Below, piece by piece: positions 46,829-58,426 of a stretch of DNA of 64,000 bases. The notes below the pieces were generated by a model. The model saw nothing but the letters and a program-made list of their open reading frames with translations. It had not been told where the DNA came from and searched no databases. Each line of letters opens with the position of its first letter. Positions within the stretch are counted from its first letter, which is position 1. Position numbers and translations under genes: made by a program. This DNA comes from Cryptomeria japonica. Taxonomy: Eukaryota > Streptophyta > Pinopsida > Cupressales > Cupressaceae. The stretch spans positions 102,694,239 through 102,758,238 of the forward strand of contig NC_081413.1 in NCBI RefSeq assembly GCF_030272615.1. The letters are read 5' to 3'.

Positions 46829-48447
46829 AATGCCCCCCAAAATACCCTAGAGAAATAATCTAAAATCTATTAGCAAATGGAGATAAATTTTTTTTTCTAA
46901 AATATTCAATACACTATGTTATCATTAACATGCATCAATGAAACATTACCCATTGCAAAATGACATAAAACAACATGTACATAATCATAAAACTATATTA
47001 CGCAAGAGGATTAAATCTTTCTAAATATCAACATATCTTCAAATACACCTCACAAATACATTCATTAGCTAGGGTATATTAACGTCACCACTACACATTA
47101 TCTAAACATAACACTTATCTAGAAGATCATAAGATACCATGCATATAACCACTACTTTCCATGCAACTAGATTAACATTAATACAAATGCATAACCCTTC
47201 ACATCGCATTTCCTTAAGTTCTTTTAAAAACACTAATCAAATATGTCTAAGTAGTATCTTGATTCATCAATCACTTAATGCATCATGAATCTAAATGTAT
47301 TTATCATGCTCCTTCATATAGGACTTGTTTATTTCCTTAATCAAAATCTTTATACATCTCACCAATAATACTATCCATATTCATATGCAAGGTTATAATA
47401 ATAAGCACTAATTATTCTTCAAGTAGGATACCATACTACTAAACAATTTCAAGAATAGTATTTAGTATTATAAACATAATCTTCTCATTTAAATATAGTA
47501 TCTCAATCCTAACATCATGAACATTCCTTTGATATGAATAAAATAACAATACCACATCTTATTGCAAGATCATTGTTTCTAATTAATCAAGACTTTAATA
47601 CATAGGAGTACATAGAATAAGCACATGGTCTCTACTGCTACATCACATCCTAATGACTTAATATTAAAAGTAACATAAGTACATATTCTTATATTCTTTT
47701 ATCATATTGCATCATATATTTTACTTAACCACTCATTATTCATAGGTTCTTAACTACTCATGTAAAGCTTCAGTGCAACTAAACTATTATTTTCATCATC
47801 ATTCTAAGGCATAACATAACTCAATCCTAATGCATGAATATAATTACAACTCAAAATCATCTGAATACTCCTTTTCACAATCACATTAAATTCATAAATG
47901 CATTTACATATTAATCATTCTATACATCAAGGAATCATCAAACATTCTCCCTGACCCTTACATCATATTCCTTCTTCATTTCATTTAGATTACTAACACA
48001 AAGACATTTAATCTTTAGTCAAGTCATATTTGTCTACTATGAAAAGTTCCAAACACATAGTATACCTTATTAGAACATTATACAAATCATTTAACCTTTA
48101 GTGTCAATGACCACCTAGTTACTCAAGCATTGATTAATACTAAACCATTCCATCTTACTATCATTCATTCTATAACATAACATAGTACTACCCATCACAA
48201 GAATGTAATAAATCTCAAGTACAAATAATCTAATCCATTCACATGATTACTTTAAACTGATACAAGAATATTTTACATCACAAAATAACCATAGAACTAT
48301 ACCTAATTCTAACATCAAGTCCTATTACAACTTCCTTCTTAATTCCATAATAGTACAACATAAGATTACATCATTTCTTTTACATACAAATTACATCATG
48401 ATACAATGTCTTCTTTTCATGAACATAGGAATCCAATAATGTAAATA
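46829..48447. other. AT-rich DNA, possible element interior
   Basis: It begins TGTAATGCCCCCCAAAATACC, which is LTR-start-like, and continues as AT-rich DNA without any coding frame to the primer-site-like sequence at 48,448. It could be the gutted interior of a minus-strand element whose LTR begins at 48,465. Confidence 0.3.
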
Positions 48448-48464
48448 TTAGTTCTGATACTTAA
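48448..48464 (-). other. worn primer-binding-site-like sequence
   Basis: Minus strand TTAAGTATCAGAACTAA resembles the initiator-Met primer site (GGTATCAGAGC) with G-to-A changes, and it abuts an LTR-like end (CTTTACA). Confidence 0.45.
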
Positions 48465-49699
48465 TGTAAAGAGATGATGCCTATAGCTAACAAGATGAGA
48501 GGGGGGGGGTGAATCATACAAACTTAAACTTCCATTAAATCAACATATTCAACCTTGATAACTTATACTTCAACAACTTAACCAAAAACTGCTAAACCTG
48601 CAAACTTATGAACACATAATCATAATAACACTCATAACACCAGATTTAACGTGGAAACCCAAATAGGGAAAAACCACTATGGGATTTCGGACCCACTAAG
48701 AAATATACTCTTCTAGAGTATGCTCGGTTAAAAGCAAATCCTATTAAAGATTACACACACATTGCTAGATGTGACCCAGTTAAGGGATTTCCCTCAGATC
48801 TGTTAGGATCTTCACTTTGTTAGAAGTGACCTTGTTAAAGTATTTCAAACACTCACTTAGAATGTTACCTTGCTAGAGGGTTTACATATAAGACTGTTAA
48901 GTCCACTCGGTTAAGAGATTTGCTGTTACATACAAAATAACAGTAATAAAAATCTATCGGCAACTTCACATCTAAAATGCTAAAGAAAATTCCTTTTTGC
49001 TCAAAACAATCTAGTCATAGGACTTATCTTGTCCCTCTGCTGGGCTTTCTGTATGCAGGAAAAGAGGGCTGATAGAACTCAATATGTGAAAAATGGAGCT
49101 CTAGGGAGCCTTGCTCACACACCCACAAGACTTCTTGGTGCAAGCTATGGAGTCATGAAGTATGGCTCAACTTCCCAAGGATGGTTCAATGGTTCTCTAT
49201 CTTGCACGGTCCCTCAAACCAATGTTTTTGCTCTCAGATCACTGAGCAAAATGGTTTAGGGATGGCAAATGCAAGAACAAGGGATGCTTTTGTTGATTTT
49301 AAGATGAGATGCATCCTAAGCTATGCATGATGCTACAAATGCAATAAACTAGCTATAAGATGACAAGGTTAGTAAACAAGACTATCCTAGCATACTATAT
49401 TAGTCTATGATTTAAGCTAAATGATAAGGACCATACTCTAAATTTGCATATTTAGATTAATTCCTGTTTAAAAGAGAAGCTAAATGATGAGCATAAAATG
49501 AGATATGAAAGCTTGGATGGATTTTAGTATAAGTGTGATGCTAAAGACTTGGATATATGAAAATGGAGGAATGAGAGCTCTATTTATAGCAAAAACAGGA
49601 AAAATGGATGGTCAAGATTGAAAGAGGCAATCAAGGGCCAAGTTTGAAAGTTGGGAATCCATGTTTGCAATTGGCACCAATGAAATGGTGACAATTGTC
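48465..49699 (-). mobile_element. LTR fragment, left part, split by the Copia-type insertion
   Basis: Plus strand starts TGTAAAGAG; on the minus strand this is an LTR end, CTTTACA, followed by a primer-site-like sequence. It contains GAGAGGGGGGGGTGAATCAT, the mirror of the C-rich end signature seen in the Copia LTRs at 25,400 and 50,465. A TATA-like CTATTTATAG lies at about 49,579. Removing 49,700-56,277 joins it smoothly to 56,283-57,112, giving a candidate LTR of about 2.07 kb. It could instead be two unrelated LTR pieces. Confidence 0.4.
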
Positions 49700-50494
49700 T
49701 GTTGGCATATGCACACTCCAATGAGACATTGTATGTGATTGAAGGTTTTGTCATTGATGGCAACCTTGCAATCCTATGGCACTGACAAAGACATTATACC
49801 GGCATCAGCAGATCACACTCCACAGTGGCACTTGGGACACTGGCATTGGCACAAAAGAAAGGAAGTATACTAGCACAGAGGCCGACAGGATTTTGTTATA
49901 TTATATTTTGTTTATTATTGTAAAAATGTGTAAGCCAACTTGGCAAATAGTAAAATGACTCTTATATATAAAAGAGATCATTGTAGACATTTATATAAGG
50001 AATGAAGAAGCACGAAGAAAAATATTAGGCAGACCTAATGTGCGAAATATAGGTCAAGAGGTATATTTAAAGAATAGAGCAGGAACCGGTACTGAATCTG
50101 GCATAGAAGATGCTATTGTAAAGCAGTACAAGATATTGGATTTGTATAATCCTTATTGTAAGTCAGTGAGACTTCCCATTGAGCAGTGAGCTCTAGGCAG
50201 TTGGCCTTCCTGCATGTGCAGGCCCCTATTCTAAGTAATATTCTCTTATTGGCTAGTGAGTGAATATTGTGGGTTACAAATCCCACCGAGGTTTTTTCCA
50301 CACCGGGTTTCCTCGTTAACATCTTGTGTTATGGTGTGTTTTTCATGTGGATGTTCTTGATTCTGTTTATTGCATTATTTCTTGCATACCGATACACTGT
50401 TATATTATGTTCTACATGTTTTAAGTTAAGAAATTCTAATTACCGGTTAGATACTGATTCACCCCCCCTCTCAGTATCTGTGGGACCCCTAACA
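49700..50494 (+). repeat. non-autonomous element 5' LTR, 795 bp
   Basis: TG...CA ends. The C-run signature ACCCCCCCTCTCAG lies 35 bases before the end. Confidence 0.93.
49963..49973 (+). promoter_or_regulatory. LTR TATA box
   Basis: TATATATAAAA about 260 bases into the 5' LTR, repeated at the matching place in the 3' LTR (about 55,746). It is the likely promoter core for the element's transcript. Confidence 0.6.
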
Positions 50495-50495
50495 A

Positions 50496-50508
50496 TTGGT
50501 ATCAGAGC
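50496..50508 (+). other. primer-binding site, initiator Met tRNA
   Basis: TTGGTATCAGAGC one base after the LTR end. Confidence 0.92.
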
Positions 50509-50565
50509 CTGGTCCTCTATTTTCAGAAGCCTAACCGCTTGAGGAAGATCTTGACACCGGTAAAG

Positions 50566-51723
50566 ATGGAAAATCTGATGAAGCAACTTGAAGGAGCTCT
50601 TACAGACTATGATGTAGAAAAATTGAAAAATATCAAGTTAGAAGATGATTTAAGAGTAGCTCAGGACATCATTCAGGCACTTCAAGAAAATTTTACTGTT
50701 GCAAGAAATAAGAGAAGAGAACTTTGTGAAAAATTGCAAAATGAGAATGATGAAAATGAATCACTTAATGATATGATAAGCAAATTGAAACAAGAGATCA
50801 TGACAACAAAGAATGAAATGCAGGATATGACTATGAGATTTTGTGAAGAAATTGAGGATAGGAAGAAGAATGAAGAAGAATTGACCAGAAGACTAAGTGA
50901 TGCAGCAAATGAGAACACAAGACTTAGCTATGAAAATTACATGTTGAAGACAGATCTGATGCATACTCAGAATGACTCAAATGAACTGATGAGACAAAAA
51001 GAAGTCCTAGAAAGAGAACTAGAAACTGCAAATCAACGCAAAGAAAAATTCAAGAAAAGCTCAGAGGAACTTGGCACCTTGTTGAAGAATCAAAAACCTA
51101 AAGGTGACACTTTTGGAATTGGCTTTGAAGTTGGTGAAAGCTCCAGTACTGCAAATACTCAGGATCACAGCAAACCGGTAAGACAACCTAATGCTTATAA
51201 ATTCAATGGTAAATTCTTTAACTGTAATAAGTATGGTCATAGAGCAAATGAATGTAGATCTAGAAATTATCAGAATATCAACACACCCAACGGTCAATGT
51301 TCTAAATGCAACAAAGTTGGTCACAGCTTTGAAAACTGCATAATGAATGTGAGATGTTATGTTTGTGGAAGATTTGGACATTTATCTAATCAATGCAGAA
51401 CACAAACCGGCATAGGTTATGGGAAAGCTATTCAAAAAAATAATGTAACTTGTTATGCATGTAACAAGATTGGCCATATTGCTGAATTCTGTAGAAGTAA
51501 AGGAACACCGGTAGACAACAAAAGTTCTAGCTTGAAAGGTAAAGAAAAAGTTGAAGAGGTTAAACAAGAATTCTCAAAACAATGGATTAGGAAAGCTGAT
51601 CTAAAATTTGGGAATACTCCTCCACTGGTAGAACCAACCAATGCTTCACCGACAGGACAGAGTGATGCTTCACCGGAAGGACAAAGCAGTGCTCCACCGG
51701 CAGGAAGTTCTTCATCTAATTAA
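50566..51723 (+). CDS. Gag-like protein: coiled coil plus CCHC zinc knuckles
   Basis: An intact 385-codon frame (385 residues plus stop) from ATG 50,566 (MENLMKQLEGAL), 57 bases after the primer site. Residues 1-175 are Glu/Lys/Leu-rich and predicted coiled coil, unlike the usual globular Copia UBN2 Gag seen at 25,324. Four knuckle repeats follow: one degenerate (FNCNKYGHRANEC, first Cys replaced by Phe) and three canonical, CSKCNKVGHSFENC, CYVCGRFGHLSNQC and CYACNKIGHIAEFC (51,298-51,491). The Ser/Pro/Gly-rich tail has ASPTGQSDASPEGQS-type repeats. The protein probably binds the element's RNA and packages it, perhaps with help from another element's Gag. It is the only long retroelement frame in the window without a stop. 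Confidence 0.85.
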   Translation: MENLMKQLEGALTDYDVEKLKNIKLEDDLRVAQDIIQALQENFTVARNKRRELCEKLQNENDENESLNDMISKLKQEIMTTKNEMQDMTMRFCEEIEDRKKNEEELTRRLSDAANENTRLSYENYMLKTDLMHTQNDSNELMRQKEVLERELETANQRKEKFKKSSEELGTLLKNQKPKGDTFGIGFEVGESSSTANTQDHSKPVRQPNAYKFNGKFFNCNKYGHRANECRSRNYQNINTPNGQCSKCNKVGHSFENCIMNVRCYVCGRFGHLSNQCRTQTGIGYGKAIQKNNVTCYACNKIGHIAEFCRSKGTPVDNKSSSLKGKEKVEEVKQEFSKQWIRKADLKFGNTPPLVEPTNASPTGQSDASPEGQSSAPPAGSSSSN

Positions 51724-52024
51724 AGAAAATTTCCTTGAGGGCTTGGCAATCTAATGACACATGTGCTATTATTCCCTTGGTTAGAGATAAGAAGTTGAAA
51801 ATTACCTATTACCAGCAAACAATGTTAAGTGAATACTTAATTGGCATGCAATTAATGTGGTAGATGGCGAAGAGACATTATAAAGTTAAGTTTTTGGCTC
51901 CATTTCATTTCACCGTGATTTCAAATTTTTGAAGAGCGCAAAGACTCTGAGCTAAGGCATTTCGAGCAAGAAGCAAGAACACTCCAAGCAATCATCCATC
52001 CAAGGCAGTAAAAGGTATTTAATC
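51724..52024 (+). other. leader between gag and ORF2
   Basis: About 300 bases with no frame. The protease-integrase coding that normally follows Gag is absent. AAGGCAGTAAAAG precedes the ORF2 ATG. Confidence 0.5.
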
Positions 52025-55000
52025 ATGGCATCCACCTCTGCAATTGAATATATAGAAAACCCTACTATTGTTGAAGTAATAAAAAGACCTAGGCCCGTAT
52101 TTCAGTTAGTTCCCAAGATAGCAAAGAAGGATGATACCCTAGGTGCTTTTTCTCAAATTCTTAAGGGAGTTGTATATGCTGAAGACCCCAAAATGTACAT
52201 CCACTGCAACATTGAAGAGTTAGGAGATGAGGAAATTAAAACCATGTATAAAACCGTGATATGTGATAATACCGGCAATATAAAGGATGAACACAAGATC
52301 ATTGAGTCCCTAGGATTTACAGAAATCCTTAGCATTCCTGAATTTCCAAAGGATGTTATTAGGATAGTTTTAAGCAAGGTACATGGAGAATTTTTCTGGT
52401 TAGATGCAATTCACAAAATCACCAAGGAAGCTGTGAAAGCTGTCACAGGGTTACCGACCACCGGTAAAAGACCAGATAAAATTAAGAAGGTTTCCAATGA
52501 CCTAGTTATAAACCTAATTGGTGCAACATTTGATGAGAGGTCTCTAAGGGTTAATGATGTCAAAGATATCAATGTGAGATTCATCAGTATGATATTAGGG
52601 CATAAAGCTACTCATGCTAACAGACTTAATTCAGTTTCAAGTTTATGCATTAAGAGTGCTCATGACATGGTCACAGACAATGCAAAAATTGACATATGTG
52701 AGTGGTTAAAGGATGAATTAATTGACAATCTTGGAAAGATCAAGAAGGACAAGAAAGGAACTTTTAGATTTGGAAATCTGTTAGTATGCCTAATGCTACA
52801 TATAACAAAATAGGTTCCTAGTATAGGTTACAAAGAACTTGGATATGACATACCGGTAGGCAAACAATTGACTGAACTATTCAATAACATGGGTGAGAAT
52901 AAGGAAAACAATATTCATGACTTTTTCCAAGCACTAAAGACCAAAATGAAGAAAAGAGTAAGGTTATCACAGAAGATTGTAGATAAATACAAAGATGATA
53001 TATGCTTTGTCATCAAGAAAGATGAAATCTGGATGGAAGCAGTCATCCCAAGGACAGTTTGGGTAACCGAGATGGGATATGAAATAGATGATCACATAGT
53101 TGAAACATATGCTAAAGCACTTCTGGAAGCCCCCAGAGAATCAAAGGAAGAAGTATTTGGTAGTGCAGAAAATATTGAAAGACAAATTCAATCAAAGAAA
53201 AGGGTGAAAAAGGTTGAGGCAGTTGTAAGGAAAGGGTCCAGACAAGCAAAAGCCATTAAGGAAGATGTATTGAAGAAAACCGGCATAGCAAAGGATGAGT
53301 TAGCAGCTCCACAGCCTGAAACTCACCTATCATCGATAGGTACTTCTTTAGGAAGTGACATGCCTGCAACTTTTAAAAGAGTTGTAAGAAATAGAGATCC
53401 CTCACCGGCAACCACACCTTCACCTAGGAGGACAAGGCAAAAGCAACAAGCTATGAGATCTCCGGTTAGAAAGGCCACACCAAAGAAGAAACTGACACCC
53501 AAGAAGAAGAAAAGGACAAATAGAGACTTGGCCCCTCTTGATATACTACTGAATGAAATCACAGAGGAAGGTAAACTGAAGAACATAGAGAAAATATATG
53601 ACACTCTAACAGCTGATGAGAAAGAACAAGTTGAAAATAGTGTTATATTGCACATGGATATGTACAAGAAATTTCTGATGGAAGTAGTCAATGAAATACC
53701 AGATGAATTATTCAAAAGATTAGAGGCAAGAAGATAGGCAGTGATAGAATTGGATAAGAAAATAAAAATTGAGCAGCTACTTGCTGTATATCCGGTAAAC
53801 TCTCCTCAAGAAATTGATGATCTGATTGCAAACGCCAACCGATCAGTATTCTCTACTGCACACCGGTATATTTCACTAATGGCAGGAAGAGTTAATGAAG
53901 TAACAGAGGAAATAGAAGATGGATGGGATATATTCCTGGTTGAGAAAGAAAAACAAGAAGAGTACAGGAACCCTAAACCCATAAAGGTATATCAGAAAGA
54001 TAGAGACAAGGGCAAAGGAAAAGTTGGTGGACCACCTAGTATCAAGGTTAGAGACAACTTACCCCCACCTTCTTTAATTACTCCACCGGTAACAACTACT
54101 GAAGATCAACCGGCAGCTGAGAGTATGGATGTAGAGGATAATAATCCTAATCCTGAAGTCCTATATACTGTGAATGTTGATACTCAAAATCAACATAGTA
54201 GTAGACAAAGACACAACTGATAAGTCAGATATGGCTAGTGAGCCTCCGGTAGCAGGGGAAACTGATAAACCGGTAGAAGATAAAGAGAAAAAGGTAGAGA
54301 CTAAGAAACAGACTGAGGAAATGGAATATACAAAGAAACAAACAAAGCTAAAGGCTCCAGAACAACAACAAACGGAACAGGTACATAAGGAAACAGTGCC
54401 ACCGGTAACTAGTGAAGTAGGAAAACCAGTGCTTAAAGAAATGTAGACACAAATAGACCTACTAGAGGTCAATACAAGCTTGGTTACTTCCACCGGTACT
54501 TAGATCATTGGATCATCATCAGGATACAAATCAACAAATGTGACTGAGGTATTACTTGATTCTATCAAGAAAATAACTGACTGCAGCTCACAGGCTTACA
54601 AAGCAATTGATGATATCATACCAATTTTGAAGGTAATTGCACCTAACTGTAATATAGATAACAAAGATTCTTTAGGACAATTGGATACACTATGTAAATA
54701 CATCTCAGAGAACATTGAGAAAATAAAGGAAGATTCAGTGAAGGATAAGGTAGAAATTGAAAAATAGAAATTCTTTGATGAGCAAATAAAGAAGTGTAAT
54801 AGAGATTTTGACACACTTCTACCGGAACTATGTAATTTGTTGAAAGAATACAAAAATCTGTATAAAGATACCTGTAAAACAAACTTTTTGACTCTAGATA
54901 TTGACAAGAAAATGAGCAAGGTATAGGATGAGATAAATAAACTTGCAGACAGCTTTGTCAACTCACCTGATACACTATCAGTTTTTGAGGAGAAGATAAC

Positions 55001-55295
55001 AAATTTTGAGGAAGAACTACTTAAATTGGAAAGAGAGAAAGAAAGAATAATAAATAAGGCAAAACATTTGAGATCTAAACTAAGTCCAAGATTGGACTAT
55101 CTAGCATCTCTGCGGAAGGAAATTTTTGAGGCATTAATACAGGGAAGCAACACACCGGCAGAGCATTTGCAGCATCTCACCGGTACAATGAAGAGAACAG
55201 AGATAGCAATAAAGGATAGCAAGAAGTTTATGGATAGTATAAACTTGATTTTGGGAGACCTTTTTCAAATTATAACTACCCAGCTACAAGGTTGA
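52025..55295 (+). pseudogene. ORF2 of the non-autonomous element, about 1,090 codons, six TAG stops
   Basis: The frame starts at ATG 52,025 (MASTSAIEYIENP) and ends at TGA 55,293-55,295. It is interrupted by TAG at 52,811 and 53,735, one frame change near 54,190, then TAG at 54,444, near 54,500, at 54,765 and near 54,924; no TAA or other TGA. Residues 1-300 look globular (HGEFFWLDAIHKITKEAVKA, then VTGLPTTG), a pattern I compare with the LINE ORF3 N-terminus and loosely with PMD proteins. A basic segment follows (KKKLTPKKKKR, about 53,490), then acidic Pro-rich stretches and a long C-terminal coiled coil. No catalytic motif of any pol enzyme is seen. Function unknown; a structural or nucleic-acid-binding role is my guess from composition. 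Confidence 0.7.
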
Positions 55296-55468
55296 AACCA
55301 CAAACTCTACTGGCATCTTGACAACCTTTGTCATTGATGCCAAAGGGGGAGTAGTGGGATGAGAAAATTCAAATCACAGGAATCATATGCTCAGGGGGAG
55401 CACACACATTTTTTTGGTAACATTTTTGGATACTTTTTGAAATTTCTCATGAGTGTTGCCATCAATGC

Positions 55469-55481
55469 CAAAGGGGGAGAT
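55469..55481 (+). other. polypurine tract
   Basis: CCAAAGGGGGAGA-type tract immediately before the 3' LTR. A second copy of the motif (ATGCCAAAGGGGGAG) lies at about 55,337 and a third G-run at about 55,393. Confidence 0.8.
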
Positions 55482-56277
55482 TGTTGGCATATGCACACTC
55501 CAATGAGACATTGTATGTGATTGAAGGTTTTGTCATTGATGGCAACCTTGCAATCTTATGGCATCGGCAAAGACATTATACCAGCATTAGCAGATCACAC
55601 TCCACACCAGCACTCTAGACACTGACACTGGCACAGAAGAAAGGAAGTATACTGGCACAGAGGTCGACAGGATTTTGTTATATTATATTTTGTTTATTAT
55701 TGTAAAAATGTGTAAGCCGACTTGGCAAATTGTAAAATGACTCTTATATATAAAAGAGATTATTGTAGACATTTATATAAGGAATGAAGAAGCATGGAGA
55801 AAAATATTAGGCAAACCTAATGTGCGAAATATAGGTCAAGAGGTATATGTAAAGAACAGAGCAAGAACTGGTACTGAATCTGGCATAGAAGATGCTATTG
55901 TAAAGTAGCACAAGATATTAGATTTGTATAATCCTTATTGTAAGTCAGTGAGACTTCCCATTGAGCAGTGAGCTCTAGGCAGTTGGCCTTCTTGCATGTG
56001 CAGGCCCCTATTGTAAGTAATATTCTCTTATTGGCCAGTGAGTGAATATTGTGGGTCACAAATCCCACCGAGGTTTTTCCCACACCGGGTTTCCTCGTCA
56101 ACAGCTTGTGTTATGGTGTGTTTTTCATGTGGATGTTCTTGATTATGTTTATTGCATTATTTCTTGCATACCAGTACATTGTTATATTATGTTCTACATG
56201 TTTTAAGTTAAAAAATTCTAATTATCGGTTAGATACTGATTCACCCCCCCCTCTCAGTATCTGTGGGACCCCTAACA
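55482..56277 (+). repeat. non-autonomous element 3' LTR, 796 bp
   Basis: Same ends as the 5' LTR. Differences are mostly transitions, with a small cluster around 55,580-55,625. Confidence 0.93.
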
Positions 56278-56282
56278 TTGTC

Positions 56283-57112
56283 AACATAAGGTTGGTTGAG
56301 AGGAGATGTAAGAAGCATTAAATGCTCGAGAAGACCTCATGGTTACCCTAGGGTTTAAGGGTTAAGGTTAAGTTAGGATTACCCATTGGATAAAGCTTTT
56401 ACCCAAAGGATAAACTCTTGTGCAAAGGTTTAAGGATAACCATGGTCAAAGCAATAAATGCTTGATGAGAGCCTTGGGTTAGATGGAGGTTGAGTTTATG
56501 GAAATTCTTTAACCATGTAAGAGGGTTGAGTTAACTATTAATGGTTATGAAGACTTTGGGGACAAATTTGTAAGAGTCCTTCCAAATTTGGGGGCATTCA
56601 ACAAGTTAGCTTGTTGAATGGATAAAGGCTTTAATGCATTTTGAAGACTTTGCTCCAATTTTGAGAAGTGACCTCCTCAAATTTAGGGAAAAGGGATAAT
56701 GGATGGGTTTGGGTTAATTAATTAGGTTTAGAAGAATCTAGAAGAGGTTTAGAAAGAGGGTTAGGATGCAAGTGGGAGGTGTAGGATTTTGCAAGTGGGT
56801 GAGGGAAAATAGGTTTTAATTGAATTTAATTCAATTTGGTTGCAATTAAATAAATTAGATTTATTTAATTCAGGATAACTATTTTAATTAAATTTGATTT
56901 TAATTAAAAAGTGGATAGGGGCTTTAATTGAATAAAATGAATTAATTGAATAAAATGAATTTATCCTATTAAATGGTTATAGTGAATTTAATTGAGTAAT
57001 TTACTTAATTAAATAGAGGAATGTGCGTAATTTAATTAAATTGGATTTAATTAAATAGAGAAATGAACATAAAATATTCATTTTGGAATATGGTCATTTT
57101 TATACGTCTACA
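56283..57112 (-). mobile_element. LTR fragment, right part (candidate 3' LTR of the Tat element)
   Basis: On the minus strand it begins TGTAGACGTATAAAAATG directly after a polypurine tract (AAAGAGGGGCAAAA), as expected for the 3' LTR of the minus-strand Tat element to the right. It then becomes AT-rich and continues, across the Copia-type insertion, into 49,699-48,465. Confidence 0.5.
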
Positions 57113-57127
57113 TTTTGCCCCTCTTTG
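57113..57127 (-). other. Tat-element polypurine tract
   Basis: CAAAGAGGGGCAAAA on the minus strand, adjoining the TGTAGACG LTR start. Confidence 0.65.
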
Positions 57128-57459
57128 AAGTGACGTGTGTGCACATGTTATTTCAAAGAAAATGATGTGTCGTTGTGATTTTATGATCAATGTTGTTTTT
57201 ATGATTTTTATGTCGTGCCCCAGATTTGATGTGTGATGCCCCAGATTTGATAAACGATGGTGATAATGCCCCCTCGGGAGATGAATCAATATTTTGAAAA
57301 ATTTGATTTGATTTGATAATTTGCGTTTGGTGTGTAAGATTTTGGCTAGGTGAAACGTTTAAATTGATTCATCTCCCGATAATTGACGTGTTTTAGGGTA
57401 TGAGGGAGACCGCGAGCAAATTACATGCTCATTTCCCTAACCCTAATTTCATTTTACCC

Positions 57460-57467
57460 TATAAAAG
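57460..57467 (+). promoter_or_regulatory. TATA box of the antisense PMD gene
   Basis: TATAAAAG 80 bases upstream of ATG 57,541, with a pyrimidine-rich candidate start about 25-30 bases on. Two TGACGTG motifs (about 57,131 and 57,384), possible bZIP sites, lie upstream. Confidence 0.5.
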
Positions 57468-57699
57468 GGGAAAAGTGCTTTGTTTCGTCTCATTTGTGCT
57501 TGTTGACTTTGGAGAAAGAGACTTTTGGAGAGAAGACAAAATGCCTATTCCCTATTCTACGCATCGATTCAAGCACGTTCAGAGGCATCGGAGACCTACT
57601 GCGTATGGTCCACCGGTAACTCAACCCTTTTGACCCCTTTTTGATTTTTCATTTGATTGTTTTTGGTTGGTTTTTGATTTTTGAAATTCGGTTTTAACG

Positions 57700-58162
57700 T
57701 TTTAGTGCATAGAATTCTTAGTTTAGCGCATACGAAAAATGTTAGTAGCGCATAGGGTATTAATTCAGGGTAGCGTCCGAAAATGAATAGGGTAGTGCAT
57801 GAAAGTTTTAGGTTAGCGCATGGCGTCAGGTTAGCGCATGATGAACACAGGGTAGTGCGTCAGGTTAAAAGGGTAGCGCATAGGTCAAACCTAGCGCATA
57901 GGGTCCACAGGGGGTCGCATGGGTAGGGGGATTTAGTGCGTAGGTTAGACCTAGCGCATAGGGTTGAATAGATAGTGCAAGCATGGGATAGGTTAGCGCA
58001 TGGGTCGGTTTTAGCACTTAGGGTAGATTGGGTGGTGCATGGAGAAAAAAAGATAGCGTGTAGAGTCAGTCTAGCGCATAGGGTAGATAGAATAGCGCGT
58101 GGAGAAAACAAGGTAGCGCATGGGTATAGTTTAGCGCACAACCAAGTTTAATTAGCGCATGG
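57700..58162. repeat. dispersed TAGCGCAT repeat in the intron
   Basis: The octamer TAGCGCAT, exact or with one or two changes (TAGTGCAT, TAGCGCGT, TAGCACTT), recurs about 25 times at irregular spacing of 12-30 bases, usually followed by RGGKT. It is GC-richer than the surroundings. On the minus strand it gives a spurious Cys/Ala/Arg-rich repeat frame (57,860-58,141). Confidence 0.8.
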
Positions 58163-58426
58163 ATCAGGTTTTGCAAGATTGGATGATTGTTGAATGAGGA
58201 AAATGATATAGGAAAAGGTCAGTTTTGCCAGGAGAGATGGATTTTTGCTATTTGTTGTGTCTTTGGTCATGTGTTTGATAATTTGTCTAGTATGAGTATT
58301 GATATAACTTGGTGTAAATTGCTATTTGTTCAAGTTACTGATGTAGATATTAATGTGTTGTTTTGATCGAACCATGATTTGATTTGCACTGTTTCAATTT
58401 CATATGCGTGGAGCCTGATTTGTGTT

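Larger units (their letters stand above)
49700..56277 (+). mobile_element. complete non-autonomous Copia-type element, target duplication TTGTC
   Basis: LTRs of 795 and 796 bp (TGTTGGCATATG ... CCCCTAACA) flank a 5.0-kb interior. TTGTC lies on both sides (49,695-49,699 and 56,278-56,282), so the ends are exact. An initiator-Met primer site and an AAGGGGGAGA polypurine tract are present. The interior codes an intact Gag-like protein and a long ORF2, but no protease, integrase, reverse transcriptase or RNase H. The LTR ends, primer site and polypurine tract resemble those of the autonomous Copia element at 20,514-26,435, which suggests dependence on Copia-type machinery. LTRs differ at about 45 positions by eye (5-6%). 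Confidence 0.93.

Noticed and set aside
53323-53715. Antisense frame of 130 codons (also 50,682-50,918 and 54,161-54,493)
   Set aside because: Ser/Leu-rich shadow of the Lys/Glu-rich sense ORF2 and Gag; no start context or motif.
57860-58141. Minus-strand ORF with a repeated Cys/Ala/Arg pattern
   Set aside because: It is a translation of the TAGCGCAT repeat; repeated residues come from the DNA motif.
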